Assembly: GCF_000524195.1 (NCBI RefSeq)
Contig: NW_020170387.1
Span: 921,816-985,815 of the forward strand
DNA: 64,000 nt
Direction: 5' to 3'
DNA from: Echinococcus granulosus
Lineage: Eukaryota; Platyhelminthes; Cestoda; Cyclophyllidea; Taeniidae
Every line of letters begins with the position of its first letter. The stretch's first letter is position 1. A program made the position numbers and the translations under genes. Below are positions 27,201 through 41,800 of the stretch, piece by piece. The notes below the pieces were generated by a model, which worked only from the letters and a program-made list of their open reading frames with translations, ran no database searches and was not told the origin of the DNA.

Positions 27201-30200
27201 ACAGTGAGCTTCATGAAGTCACCTTCATAAAATGATGAATGCGTCTGGCAGTTGAGGCCACAGGTAAAGGATCACCTACGGTTGGTTCTTGCAAGGTTAC
27301 ATCCACAAGCAACCATTGCAGTATGCATGAAGATTTCACAGCCTAAGCATAAAAATATTTCCTAGGTGGATTGCATCTGTAAATTAACAAATCAACATGC
27401 GCAACCAAGATGGATGCCTGCTGACATCAAGCAGCCGTACTTTTGCTCTCCCAATGTGAGCAAAAATTGATGATTTTATCTTCTATGCATTATGAGTTAA
27501 GCAATGTATGATAATAATAATTCCATCCTAAAGAAACTACTTTGCTTTTCATGAGACCATTCAGACTAGGTTACCTTTGAGGAGTGATCGCGTCCAATGT
27601 CAGGATGTCTTTAGGCGACACAGTGAAAAACTAATTACCAGGACCACTTGAACCATTGCATGATTTTGTCTCAAAGTGAAATGCGTGTCGTAAATCGTCA
27701 TTTGAAAAGATTTGCAAAGTGCACTAAGCTGATATTTCATTAACCACTTGCCCTTAAATTTCTTTGTACTTCAGTGCAATTAGATATGGTATAGATCGTA
27801 TGACCGCATTTTTATCAGAAAATCTACATTTGTCTCGAATTGCATGGATAATTTTCTTATTTTTGACAATCTTATTTGCATTTTATCTAGGTACTATTTC
27901 CCTCAAATGATGGGACGTTCCAGCACCCTCCGTAATCTGCGTTTAACACAGAAAACGATTGTAAAGTCACAGTTAATAGCGCTCTCCTCTCCAATGGGAT
28001 GAAGGCGTTTACTAGTTTTACCACCTTTGTGACTTCATAATGGCATCGATTCCACATTGTGTGATAGAATGTGACTAGATTTGTGTGCGTTATACAAATT
28101 TACACTTTGAAAGGCACTTGTGATAGTAGTTGTGGGGAATTAGCACTTTTAATCTTCTGTGATAATTTTATTGTTGCAATTTTCGTCGAGGCAATATTTG
28201 ATGGTCTGGTGCTGAGCGGACGAATCCCCTTAGATCACGAATGTCCAACGTAGGTTTTGACACCCCTATGTTTATTAAGATTGAGGATATTGAATAGGGG
28301 ATAACCAGTGGTTTGGTAAAAAACCGTTCTACAATGGCAGAGTCTGGGTAGTCTCGCTAAGTTTCTGGCAGAATGCACTCACAACGCCGCGCTTTCAACC
28401 TCACTGTTGGTGGTAAATGCATAACATGACCAACATTTGGGATGAATTTACAACTGTTCACTCCCCTTTTCGTCAGGAGCAACTGACGACTGGCGAATAA
28501 GCTCGGTGTTTCCCCGTCCAGGAGCAAAGTTGATGACGCAACCTATACTTGGGCCCTGTTACCATCCCTCAACTCCCACAAGTACGAACCTTGTCTTTAC
28601 TCAAACCTTTGATTAATTAATTTGCATAATTGCGAAGCTGGTTAACACTTTACTGCTCCAAAAAATACCGCGTCTAGGTGTGCACATGGCATCCGACCAC
28701 TAAGACCGATTAAAGTGTGGCCTTCCGGGAGTAGGAGCAGCAAATCACTCTGATAAACAACCCCGTTTTATTTAAATAAGACAGAGTCTCTTTCATTTGT
28801 ATTCTCTAAGCAATTCTGTAGTTTAATGCTACAAAATTAACTATGTTTGTTGCTAGTGTCTCAGGAAAGTCAACCGTCTCAACCAGAGGACTACCTTGTC
28901 AAATGGAATCATGCTGCATGAAAGCTCAAAATGTAATTATCCTCAAGCATGGAACACGACGCGTCTATTTGAACTTTTAAGCTCAATCCGTTTACCGCTT
29001 ACAATCATTCTGTGAAAAACACAAGTAATGTGATTTTTAAGAAGCAAAGGGGGTGTTTGATAAATGTAGTGCCTTAAGCTAATCCCAGTCTAAGTAACGG
29101 ACGTGGAATTTTACTGCATATTCTGACCCAAATTGTCAGGCAAAATGAAAACATCCTACACAACATAATCTCTTACCAAGCTGTAGCTGCGTCAAAACTT
29201 TTATGTACATTGGAGTCAACTACTTGTTTGAACCCAAAACTTAGTAGATTTAGGCGATGATTGCCAATCTCTGGGAGTCATTCGAATCAAAATTCATTCG
29301 ATCCGCATTTGTATTAGGAAAAGGAAGTGTTTTTAAGAACAATCCATTATTTGTGTAGAAGTTCCATTAAACCTTATAACCATTTAGAAGTGTTTCTTTT
29401 AATTTATCAGTGTATCAAATACGAAAACATCGCAACCAAACCTAATCTAAGAAGCATGAGTTGATTATAGCATCCCAACCCTACATTCAAGTAAATATAT
29501 CACTGAAATTCATTAAGTGGTCAAAAGCATGTTATGTTCAGGTCATCCAGAAGTCAGTTTAGGCGATTAGGAGCTAAACTAAAGCTATAATCACAAAAAT
29601 TTACGAAAATTATTTGTCTGGCTAGATGGTAAATAACCAGAAGGGGTTCCATATGTCATTCACTGTTGTTAACCTTCACACATCAAGGTATGAACAAATT
29701 GAAATTGAAGTAAGTTGCTTTCAGAAGTTGGGTGAATTATTATAAAATTAAACTCAAAAACAGCAAATAGAGTGTGTAGGTCTTTTAAATAGCCCAATGG
29801 ACTGGCTATTGGTGTAGCGTCCTGGAGCATCTCTGAGGGCGCAATAACGTATATCAATGTGGAGGAAGATTTATTAATGACATGGATGAGGGATAGGGTG
29901 CTGCAGATATGGGCAGAACACCATATACAGAGACGAATACCGAAATTGGGAATCGGAGTGTCCCCGTGGTTGGTTATCCACTTAAAACCCATGCCTTTGT
30001 GTTGACAATTAGCGTGCTTTTCGTGAAGTATTACTGAGACTGTCTCATTATCAATAGATGACCTTAATCTGTCAAAATTGCCCTCGACTTTGGCGAAATT
30101 TAGTGGAAAGGGCGTAAGCAGAAGAGAGGTCTCTCAAAAACAGTCTGAGCTGGAAACTTTGTAAATGTCTAGTCGCATTGGTAGGTGACGGAGAATCTGC

Positions 30201-30449
30201 GTACCTCAAATGATTTGTGGCGACTTTTACCATCATCTTTGTAAAATATGCAAAAAATAGACACTTAACCAGTCATTAGGGTGTCATTAATCAAGTTCAC
30301 ACTTGTCCATGTAATATCCAATTTGTTAAAGTCATCATTATTGCATTTCATTCTATTCCAGCCGAGCACACCTTTACTGGAGTTTATAAATCTAACAGAT
30401 ATCTCCGTAAGTAAAAAAACTAGTCCTAGCCACCTTCACTTTCATCCCA

Positions 30450-31840
30450 CTTTTATTTCCTAATTGTCCCTCATTATCATTGTTAGGAGTAGCGGCANNN
30501 NNNNNNNNNNNNNNNNNNNNNNNNNNNNNNNNNNNNNNNNNNNNNNNNNNNNNNNNNNNNNNNNNNNNNNNNNNNNNNNNNNNNNNNNNNNNNNNNNTTT
30601 CTCATTAGCCGTCCATGCTATTGGTTAACGCCAAGAAAAATTGATGACCGCCACTGGGAGAATTACCATTCGGGGAACACAGAGGACTAGGAGGGGGGGA
30701 GTGTCTTCTCGTCGCGCTAAAGGGCACATCGTCTCATCGTTAATTTTTGTAGCCACAGGAGGTATGCATGAGGCCTTGAGTTGTCTCGCAAGGATAGCAT
30801 TTTCCTCTTATTGGTTGACTAGTTGTGGTTGTTCCTCAAAAAGAAGCTTTGTTTGCACATTTCCGAGTTGTCTTACGTTGGAAAAGTAGACCTAAGCGGA
30901 AATTGATACTTGATCCTCAGAAAGGAAACAATTCACAGCAAACAATTGCCTCTGCAGTCCACCACACATACAGGTAGCAGTGTTTCGGGGTGGGGGTGGG
31001 AGTAGGGGCAAGGTGGTGCGTAACTTAGACGGGTGGGGTGGGCGGCGGTTGGCGGATTGTCGAGCCATAACCGATGACACGTTCGTTCGCATAACGGGAG
31101 TTGGAATGCCAAGGCCGTATCTCATCATGGTCTGGTCAGTCAGTCAGGTGGGCGGGCAGACAAGCAGGCAAGCTGCAGAAGTGCTCAAGTGTGTTGCACT
31201 TCTCCATTGCGTGCGTGAAAGGAGGGGCAAACAAATGGCTGGTCTTTCAACCCTATTGCCGCCTCTTAATGCATGCGGGAACCGATTGCCTAGAACCCAC
31301 GATTTCCCCTTCTCACTTGATGCAGGCGTTAACAAATGGTTTCCTCACTCACATCAAATGTAGCTTGCGGGCCTTGAAGATACACTAGTCCCCAAGTCGG
31401 GGGCGCCAATAGCAATACGTAACGCCTCATCATTAGCACAAATAAGTGGTTTCCCTCACGTTGATACATCTATCTTCGGGCGATCCATCATCAGAATCAA
31501 ATGCTTCAATTCACTTCGGTGTGGAAAGCACTGCTACACTGCACCCTTGACACGCCATACGACATGTTGTACGAGAAGCTTCTACAGCCTCGGAACCGAG
31601 TCGGATTCGGTTCGTAAAGCAGACAGGCCCTAGTCAGGTCCACCAAGTCTAACTGGCACTTTGTGATATAGTGGTTCAAAATAATAGGAAAGAAGTGCAT
31701 TGCACAATGGAGTACCAATGGACTAGCGAGTATTTACGCTTTATAGTGTATCACAAGCAATCGCATGCATTTTACAAGTCTCTACTGGTTCCAACAAGTC
31801 ATTGGAGTGAGTCGTACCAAAAACAGCGTGAATATTTTCA
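30450..31840 (+). repeat. probable dispersed repeat, copy 1 (contains assembly gap)
   Basis: The left edge (about 30450-30497, ending ...agtagcggca before the Ns) resembles the sequence left of the gap at 59333 (ending ...gagttgcggca). The right edge (about 31804-31836, containing cgtaccaaaaacagcgtgaa) resembles the sequence right of that gap (tgtaccaaaaaccgcatgaa). I aligned the edges by eye at roughly 75-85 percent. Element class unknown. Confidence 0.5.
30498..30597. other. assembly gap (100 N)
   Basis: 100 N, true length unknown. It lies inside the probable dispersed repeat. Confidence 0.99.
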
Positions 31841-32783
31841 GCCATCTTATCCAATTTCTTCAGAAACTGCACCAGTTCTATTTGCCTCCATCCTTCAACC
31901 TTACACACATTTCAAATTAAGCGTTTGCATATCCTAATACAGACAATTAAGAGATGCTATGCTCGAAAAGAGGATACGAAAAGAAAGTGTGAATTCAGAG
32001 ATAAAAACTGCTAAGCAGCTCCACTGGGAACGCACGTGACGACGATCCCAACTGCTTACTTATTGTACGGCTTAGGCAAGCAGTTAGCATTGCGTCGCAT
32101 CCATAACTCAAAATCCACTTATTTGCCCATACTGTTTCGTACAAAATAACCTACTGCAACAAAACGTTACAACAGTCAACTTACTAGAGCTCACATTCTC
32201 ATAAGTTTGCGCTCCCTATGTACCAAAAAGTAGGAGCCACTAATAAGTTACGATTGTGTGAAGATTTTAATACATAGCCGACTTTTGGCAGATATGAAAC
32301 GCTATCGTAAAAGTATGGAATAATAGCACTTTACAACACATAAATGATACCTTTCCTTGGGTCCAACTTTTACGCGACGACTTTTGCAATTAGTATTTAA
32401 AATCCAGACTGAATTAGCGCTCAATAACCACCTTTTAACTGAATAACATCAAAAACTGAGCCTTTCACTCACATGAGTTCAATGTACCAAAAAAGCAGGT
32501 TGTACAGTAAACTACTTCCATGAACGCACAGTTGACAAGCGTTTATTCGCTTAGCCATCGGAAACCTTGGGATAGCAAAAAAAGAATAAATTCTCGAATT
32601 AAGTTTAAATTAAAGTTAATCTTTACGATACGCAACTTAAAACGATTAAACGAAGTCTGATAATGTTGAGTGAAACAAATTTCAGGCTTCATGTCTCGAA
32701 ACTGCGCTGTAAACTCAGTTTCAAATGTTCCCATAGAATGAAAGAATGCTACAAACAGCATTTGGAAAAAGAGATTTGTTGGT

Positions 32784-32789
32784 TTTATT
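32784..32789 (-). promoter_or_regulatory. poly(A) signal AATAAA of the DHX36-like gene
   Basis: Reads AATAAA on the - strand, about 90 nt beyond the stop codon of the helicase gene. This is a normal distance for a short 3' UTR. Confidence 0.6.
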
Positions 32790-32878
32790 GACAAAACCAG
32801 CTATTTCCCATTAAATATACCAAAATAGAGTGGAAGTGGGAGGAGACAGAGGCTACCACCACAATCGAGAGGAGACAG

Positions 32879-35800
32879 TCACTGCTGCGACTGGTTGGCG
32901 GTTACGGGACGCTGGCCCTGTTGGTGTGCGAATCCTCGATGCTTCGAATTGTGGTTGGTGCCCAGCTCAAAAGCAGGCGGTGCCTCGTTAATGAAGTAGT
33001 CAACAATAGTCTGAAGAATACGACCTTCCATGTTGGAGGCGTCCCAGTTAGTCGGGCCTGGGTAGCGTACCTTCTCGTTGAGCCACCTCTCCATACAACG
33101 CTTCAAACTCTGTTGAGGGAGAGTGCAGGATTAAATACTTGAGCCTTCATTGATTAAAGTTGAGCCAAAGCTCCTTTAATAAATACCAACCTTCCATAAA
33201 CGAAATAGTTGTTTCTGTTGCATACTACATATTTATCTATGGTCTGGAAACAAATCTCTGAATGTGACCCATATTCATGATGGGTGAGACGGAAGAAAAG
33301 GAAATCAGGTTTAATAGGAGATAAACTCCGATGACGATTTGATTGAGGGAAAAAACATTTTAGCAGAGGTGTAGCTTAGCCGGCAATAAAATTGTACTAA
33401 GCGAAAGCCCATGTTATTTCAGAAATGTACTTTCAAACTTTATCTAATTTGCCCTTTTTGAACTAGAAAAGGCCAAATTTGTTGCCATAACCGTACAATC
33501 TGTAGGTTTTATATCAGAGCAGATTGTCACATTGAAATTCACTGAGGGAACATTGTAAACTGATGCATAAAATTTGGCAATTAGCAAAGCCGTAATGGCC
33601 ACCTCTTCAACAGTAGAAATGAATGGCATTTTAAGAAATGCAAATTTCATCTGCACTTTTGCTAACTTAGTCTTCGTTAGCTCGCAGCCCCAATCAAACG
33701 GAAAGCTTGTTCCTAACGTTCGGTGGCGATTCATCACGTGCCTACCAGGGTATTGCCTTCATTATTAAAAGATTTGTGCCTGCTTTTTGTTCTGGACCTA
33801 AGAAAATAGCCCCAAATTTATAAACCAAACAACTAAAATGGACTAACTCACCTCTACGAGTTGCGGCACGCGAGGACCTGACTTAAATTTTATCCAGTCG
33901 TCCACCACGAGGGTTCCACCATTAACCGCCTAGAAGACGAAAAAGACTGGACAGTGTGCACCGTGTAGACGCATCGACAAATGGGACATTTGGCCCTTCA
34001 ACAGCATCGGTTTAGATGTCAAAAGTATCTAGACACACGAGCACAAACGGCATAGATAAAGAGGAAGAGGATGGACCATGAATACTGGATAACATATATA
34101 CCGGAAACATCCTCCTTAACTCTTGCGAAGACAACAAAAATGAAGATATGTTGCTGTGCTTACGGAAAAAGACAAGAACGCATACGTGTGTGCTCAACCG
34201 TTAAGTCGTGGCAAACGGAGATACTGTAAATACAGTTCGACTTCACTGCTCTCTCGCCTACACCAATGGCATGACAAATGGGTCAGACCTACCACAGATT
34301 CTGACATGTTTGCATTTCTCGTATGAAAGCAACTAAAGGAGTGTATGTACGCATGGAAGAGAGCAACTGATGAAATACAAAACAACTTGCAGGAATGCAT
34401 TCACTTCGTTTCCAAAATGTTAATTAAACTGAAGTAAAGACCGAGGAATTAACTCAAAACCGGAGAAACAAAGCTAAACAGTGTAGCCGCCACAAACAGT
34501 GGGAAGTAACGCTCTACTTCTAAATTACGCACAGAGCAAAGGTGGCCTACAATTGGCAATACGCCCATGAAATAAATTACAAATTTAGGCATCATTTCTG
34601 ACCGGGGAAAAGGTCCACTTATTTTTCGGTAAAATTTGGTGCACTGCCTTAAGAACGGTGAAGAGACCAATTAAGTGTTGGGGAGTGCACATTTGGTAAC
34701 GCTAGTATTTCATGCAGCGATCTCCCATGCGACATACAGAAAGAGATGCGGCGCACAAATGACGTCCCACAGCAGCCCCAAAGAGCTGTTTGAGACTCAC
34801 AGGATGACCAAACGTATCCGGTATCCCTCCATATTATTTTGTGGGAGTGGAAAAGAATAGATTCAACTGAATCACACAAAACAGGCTCTAATACCAGGGT
34901 AGGATGAACTGCGTTTCTACCATATAAAGTGGCATGGGAAAGAGATGGCCGACTGAAGTGAGCTAAATAAACATGCGAATAATGAGAGTATAAATAGTTT
35001 GATATCAGAGGATCAGCAACTATGGGCCTTATTGCTAAAATTCAACGAATAATTAAATGGGCGATGTCTTCAGGGGATTAAAGTGTACTATTTTTAAAAC
35101 CCCTAGCTGTGTTAAACACCGCCTATTTTTAGGCGGCTTAATGAAAGACAGGCTTAGCAACTAGTGAAAAAGTGAAGACAAAAATAACAGCTCCCTAAAC
35201 TATTTGTGTAACTACAAAAAGGCAAAAATCCCAGACGCTGGACATGGGATAAGGTCCAACAAGATTAGCAGCATAAATGTTTCAGCGAAGGGTAAGTAAA
35301 ACGTGATGTTACCAGGAAGGTTAGACATGTACAAAGCCTGTTCTAAAAAAGGCAAAAAACATGATGGGACACTTTTCGGAAAAAACCGAAAAAAAGGAAC
35401 GTGGTGTATTTTGCCATTGTAAAGCACCAAGCCAAAAACGGAAAGTTTCGTGTAAATATAACTTATTTTAAACAACGAAACTGCAATAAGAAGAAATGTT
35501 TCAGGCATGGATAGGCACCATTACAAGGACGCTGGTTTATCTACAAAAAAAGGAGTTTTGAGGATAAAGGGACAATGAAATCGAGGAAAGGGATCACCTC
35601 CATGCCACGGAGACAATAGTGCAAGGGCATGATCGAGGACATGAGTTGTGAGATCATGTTGAACGAACGCAGTTCTTGTGTTTCAAGGCCTTACTAAGCT
35701 AAACATACCTGGGAATGGGAAATTTTTGAGGAAAAGAAGACCACCGGGCGTGCATTGATCAAAGTTGAGTCGAATACCGTGGGCGCCTGGAAACATAAAT

Positions 35801-38800
35801 ACAAAGACATTAAAATGAACCACTGAAATGGTTTAAATATGCCAAATCTAAGCAACAACTTCGCTTTTAAATGTAAGCGTGGATATAAAAAGTCGAAGCA
35901 AATCAGGGAAATCCGAAAAGAGGAGAAACCTGGTGTGACATGACAAGCAACGTCCCCATATTGATTGAGCGGGATTTGTCATGGTTAAAGGATATCGTAA
36001 AAATTAGAGCAAAAGAGGGTGAAGACCTTAACACTCAAAGGCTATTTAATAGTCTAAAGTATGACCGATGAACGGTAAATTAGATTCACTCATCGAGGCA
36101 ATCTTCACAAACAGCAGCTAAAATGACTATTGTGGTCGGATAATTTGGCCAAAAACTGGACTAAAAATCGAATATCCGAATCGGCCTACCTAAATCACCA
36201 AATATAATAATAACAGAGGATCGAATTGTAATATTTTGTTCGCAAACAGAATTCTAAGAGTACTAGTGTAAAAATAAATACCAGATGTAGTTAGAAGTAG
36301 GGTAACAAAAGTGACGAAAGACAACCCCTCACCACTTCCGCTCTGCCAAAAAAGAATACCCATTTTCTCTGCCAAATATGAAAATATTCAGCAGCTTTAA
36401 AAGTGATAGCATAGTTCTACCATCATGTTTGCAATAAAACATAGATTGTAATAGGTTTAACAGGAATAGTCGGCCGTTCGTCCTCAGGAGAGGAGTAATC
36501 AGGTCATGCAGTTGGTTGGTCTTCAGTTATTGCATTTCAAAGGCCAGGACCTCGCTCAAAAAAACACGGGAAATTAATTTTAGGTGTATGGTCAGAGATA
36601 GTTAATATAACTTACTTTTACATAAAATTAAGATGCTACTAACAGAGAACACAAGACAAATAAAGGAAAAAACTAATGCTTCCATTGATGTCTAGATAGA
36701 AAGTTCCGGCATTCAATAGACAATTATCTTACCGAAGCAGGACGTATGAAAACAAAGTATATTCATTCAGAGCACGAAGCAATTCGGACCTTAAGGAACT
36801 TTGAGTTATTAAAAAAAAGATTTGAACTTCGCAGCGATCCACTTGTCGTGCTCTCATAGGTAATTTAAAATGCATTCACGCAGTTAAAATAAATTCCCAA
36901 GACAGTTAACTAAAAATTTATCATATTTTTAAGGAAAGCAGTAGAAAGGGCCTGGTGTTGTTAAGTTGACCGACGTGAGAGGCCACTATTTTCCAAGAAA
37001 ACCTGGCTAAAAGCATAACTAAGGGAGAGTCAAAGTCTTGACTTCATGAACTCAGTTATTAGCCTCTATTTACTCCACTAGCAACACTTTCATTCAATGG
37101 AAATGAAGTTTCGCGTGTACATTGAGAATGTTCAGTTGCTGAAATTTAAAAAACAAAACCTTAGGAGAGTTTGCTAATAAGGAATTTAAACACATCAGTG
37201 GCATAAAGTCACTTCTACTGCGTTTACACCTCGTTGCATATAAGAACAAAGTCCGTCAAGGGAAGTCAACAATTCAATTGAAATACTATTTTTGGCGACC
37301 AATCTTGAATGTACCTACAGGATGGGAGTCGAAAACAGCTATACTAAAAAGCGGTATGGTTTGCTGATCATACTCCTGTCTAAGTAACGCGCTGAATGCA
37401 TGCACATAGTTAGTTGGAAATTCCAGGTCACCGCAAGCGCTACAAAAACGTTAGTACCGCAAAAAACTAAGCAGCAGTAGAGTGCAGCATAGAACAGGCT
37501 TTTAGCAACTAATTATTCGAAAGGGAAAAGAAAGTGATGCTGCATGGAGGGATTGCCCATCGCGGTCAGTCACCTTCATATTACGATGCCTTAGCTAACG
37601 AATTCTTAATAAGCGGAGCTTTTACATCCAAAAGGCCCATGAATCATCTGCTTCATGCAGTACAAATTCAGGCATGGAGGTTTAAAATTAATGATTTCAT
37701 TTGCAGGAGGAACTTTGTACGTATGTCGGTTTTCGCACCTTTCCCATTTAAACTGTTTAGGACCTATATAGTATTGACAATGCAGTAGGTTATCAGTGCC
37801 AGTAGAAACAGGAACAGTAATTGGAGTTTACAAATTGCTATGGAGTGTAAAGGTAGAAGGCAGAAATCGGGTTTCAAGATAAGCTATCTGATAACCACTC
37901 ACGGATTCCAGTAGTGCTTTTCGTAATTTACAAGCCCAGTGAGGATATGAAAGTTTGGATGTGGATTTAAAGCTGCGAAGGACACTCACTGCGTCGTGAT
38001 CAAGTTTCATTTTCTGAAAGTAGGTGAGCCAGAGGCGGTTCTGCGGTCGGACGAGCGCATTGACCGACTTGTTGTGCAGAGTCACCTTCTCGTCCATCAA
38101 GGGAGTGGTGATGAACGGCGTAGGTGGTGCTCTACCAGGGCTACACAAAGCGATAAAAATAGGACAGATTACACACAATATTTGCGACAAACAGGTAAAT
38201 TAACGAATTCCTCAATTCTTATTTAACTGTCTAACCGGGAGAGAACGAGTAAATACTACCCCATAATAAAATTGTATTAACATAGAGACGCCCCAATTGG
38301 TCAAAGCATCGCTTACGTAGTGGAACGTTATTTGCATTAGTTGTACATTTAACTACACGAGTCGTTCCAATCTCCCACGATCTGGTCTCCGTGCTGCTGG
38401 CATGGTGCTATGCTCAGTCCACCTATACTAATAGTCATCCCGATCATGGACGTTAATAATAAAGCCACTGGAACAGTGAACCGGTTAAGGTTTTTGCAGT
38501 CATCCAAACAGAAAGACAAATCCGCTTTTCATTGACTGGATACCATGATAAAACGTCACAAGAAGGCATCTACTGTGGATAGTCATTTTCGACAGATTCA
38601 CAAAAGAAGACTTATTGTAGAGAACTCGACTTTTGGCCACTACCTTAATGCCAAATCTAGTGCAATGGCTAATAATGAAGCGAGGCTAGATCAAAAAATA
38701 CATATATCGGAATTGTCTCGACGGAACTGCTTGTAAGAACGTTATGAATGATCGATGTTCGTGATCTGAATACCATATAACAAAGAATGAGAATAACCCG

Positions 38801-41800
38801 AATGAGCGGCTGGATAGCATTAAAATGACAACATTAGAGAGGATGAATGAACGCAGAAAGCACCTCGGTAAAGCTACTTTTAATCGCACATCCTATTAAA
38901 CATTTTTTGCTTTTAGGGAAATTCTCATATGAAACGGCAGTTGGCAGACAAAGTCCATCAGAAAGCATCATTTTGCCTTAGATATGAACGGTAGCTACAA
39001 TACATCCGACTACATTGAGGTAGATGGAATGAAAAAATGACTGAAGACATCTGCCCACTCTGCACTTGTTGTTAGTGCACGATTGAATATGCGAGCCTCT
39101 CCAGCCCACCTCGGTTCGGTTACCGCACTAGTGAAAGGCAACAATGCTAGCGTCGCCCATGATAAAAGTCCCTTATCCCTCCTATGCATCAAATGTAAAA
39201 AGACATCCTGATTGCAACGTTGTATAACATATACGGAGGAAAGTGGAGGCCTACTAGATCGACTAGCGAATTAGCTGACTCTCATTCGAGTTTGCGTACC
39301 CAAAGAGAGGGGAAGGGAGAAGAGTAAATGCCGATGTGCAAGGGAAACTCATTAACGTGGAAAGTGCATGACGCCTCAAACAATCACTAGCAAAGTCAAT
39401 AAGGTCTTCCTCCAAAAAGCGTTTTGGTGACGAATTTTATCCTGCACCACGAGTCGTATATAATGACTTAAAGAATTAATAGGGAAAAATAGGGAAGGAA
39501 GTGGAACATTATAGCTTCCCGATTGTTTGATGTGAAGTACATGGTTGTTGTACAACTCTGGTGTGATGCTTTGATAGTTTGCTTAGCTTTGTGTTTGATT
39601 ACGCGGGAACAGATCGTACTTCCGCTCGGTGGCATGGCCTGTGGATCATGCAGGTAGCCTTTCAGTCCTTTTGCATGCTAGTAATGTATTTTCTGGCAAA
39701 CTACTTCAGGAAAGCCTCGAAACGCTACCATAAAACAAAAACGCAAGTAAAACACAAGTCAAGCGACCCTCTAAGAGTATTAATGGCAACCTTCAAAAAA
39801 CAACACCTCATAAATATATTTCACATTAGGATCCAAAAAAAAATAACAAGAGCTAACAAAATTGCTCCTAAAACTTTGGGTACAGATAATCACGATGAAA
39901 TAGTGACTTTAGGCGTAAAGTTAAAGAACACGGACATCACCAGCTGATCTAACATTAAAATAGATAAATCCCGAAGGCCCCAGATCGTGGATTTCAGAAC
40001 CTACTACCCTCTGTTTCACACTATGTAATAAATAACACCAAGAATGTGAAGGACTGTGATATAGAAAGAAAAATCAGTGGAACTCTGCCCTATCAAAGAC
40101 TCACTTTGTTCTCCGAGCAGTGGCCATGATTAAATTGGGGTAGAATGCGCCTGCAAGGATGGCGCGGAATATTCGGACGTCGTGAGAGTAGCGATTCGCC
40201 TCCACCTCGTCCATGTCTCTGGATTTGATGTACTTTCGTTCGTACAATAGATCCACAAACTCACGCATCAAATGACACAGGTCCTGCATTAAAAAGTGCA
40301 GCGAACAGACAAATAGATCGTTGTGATAAATATACTATGGCTACTTCTAGCTGCAAATTCGACTAAATTATGCCATGAAAAAGTCATTGGCTCGAATTGG
40401 AAAGACTTAGAACCCATAAGAGTAATTGGAATCGTTCTGTCGAAACATTCTCATATTCTAATCAATAAGGTCAGAGATGGCGAAAAAAAGTGCCAAAGAG
40501 GGCACAGAGCAGGACTGTTGAAGTGGGAATGACTAGTAATACTGGAGCTTTTAAGTTAGTAAAGGAAATGGGTCTGTTTCGCAACAGCAATGAAATCAAA
40601 TGTCACAATCCAGTATCCATGACAAAAGAGCGCGTTAATTCATCCGGATTTATCATCTCACAAGTGTGAGTACTGTAAACAAAATGAAAGAAATCCAATA
40701 CTTACATCCATTGTTCGTCGATTTAGGAAATTCTTCCGACAATAACCATATTTCTCATGTTCACGCAATCCCAAGTACTCCTAGGCGAAAAAATATGCAC
40801 TAGTAACTAAAGCCACCCATAAATTAGCAACTCTGTAGAAACAAATTAATAATTGTAAACTCGTAGTGACGCCGTGAACGGGCTCCAGGTATTAAATGCA
40901 TTTACAAAGAAGGTACCAGAATATCTCAATGCTGCTTATTTACTGTACATAAAGTGCTTTCAAATATGGCAGTTAGAAATGAAGAAACTCAAACGCTTCA
41001 CCACTTGCATATCGAGTCGACAAATTTATTAAAGAAACCCCAACGACAACTGTTCCTTCTCACTTGTTTGCGCAATGTCGGTGACAAACCATTTGAGACC
41101 ATAAAGTACAAAACGGAAAATAATTACTTTCAAACTAAGTAGACCAATAGTCGTAAGTGCAAATGCCTAAGAATGTATTGAATACACCTACGAATATTTT
41201 TGATTTGGTGTGAAGTTTGAATGTGAAAATACAAAAAATGACATTACTAAAGCACCGACAATTGTGAAACAAGTGTCACACAATGGGGTACTACGCCGTT
41301 CTAATTGACTAACAATCTGGCGACGTTCGATGCATCTGGACGCACTTCAAGGCCATGGGAAATAATGTCGACAAGAAATATGTATCGAAAATAAGCCGGA
41401 TAATAACGAGACATTGAAATATCTTTTTTCGCCCCCTAAAAATTGTTTTGCATTGACTAAAGCGCGCAATCGTCTTGGCAGGCAGATTGAAATTTCGCAA
41501 CAAAAAGTACAAACGAGCAAATGCTTGGAGGAAAATGTGCATTACTTTGAAAGAAAACCCACTCCCCTTCATACTAAGATATTCGAATAAATAAACACGA
41601 AATCACTATGAATATCAGACAATATCATTAAAAACTTAACGGCATCGTGCCCCCAGGAAGCTATTTTTTAGGAAATATTCGGAAATATTAGTGGCATGTT
41701 TCACAAATCTGAAGCAAAGCAATAGGTATTCCTGTATAGACTTGAATCCCATCCACAACTAAACATTAGCAAAATGAAGTTATTTTTAAGCATACAATTT

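Larger units (their letters stand above)
24276..32783. other. gene desert of about 8.5 kb, with one assembly gap and repeat copies
   Basis: No exon set with coherent splice sites was found on either strand. Open frames are short and featureless. The part from about 30640 to 31390 is G+C-richer and contains a G-rich run at 30987-31008. A stretch bounded by about 30450 and 31840 shares its ends with sequence at 59263-59485 and is probably a dispersed repeat. Confidence 0.6.

Noticed and set aside
35598..35674. Exon-like stretch on - ([20 protein letters not shown]) with AG before and GT after, 34 nt beyond a DHX36 exon
   Set aside because: It does not fit the phase of the preceding exon, and the flanking exons already join exactly as the DHX36 family requires.
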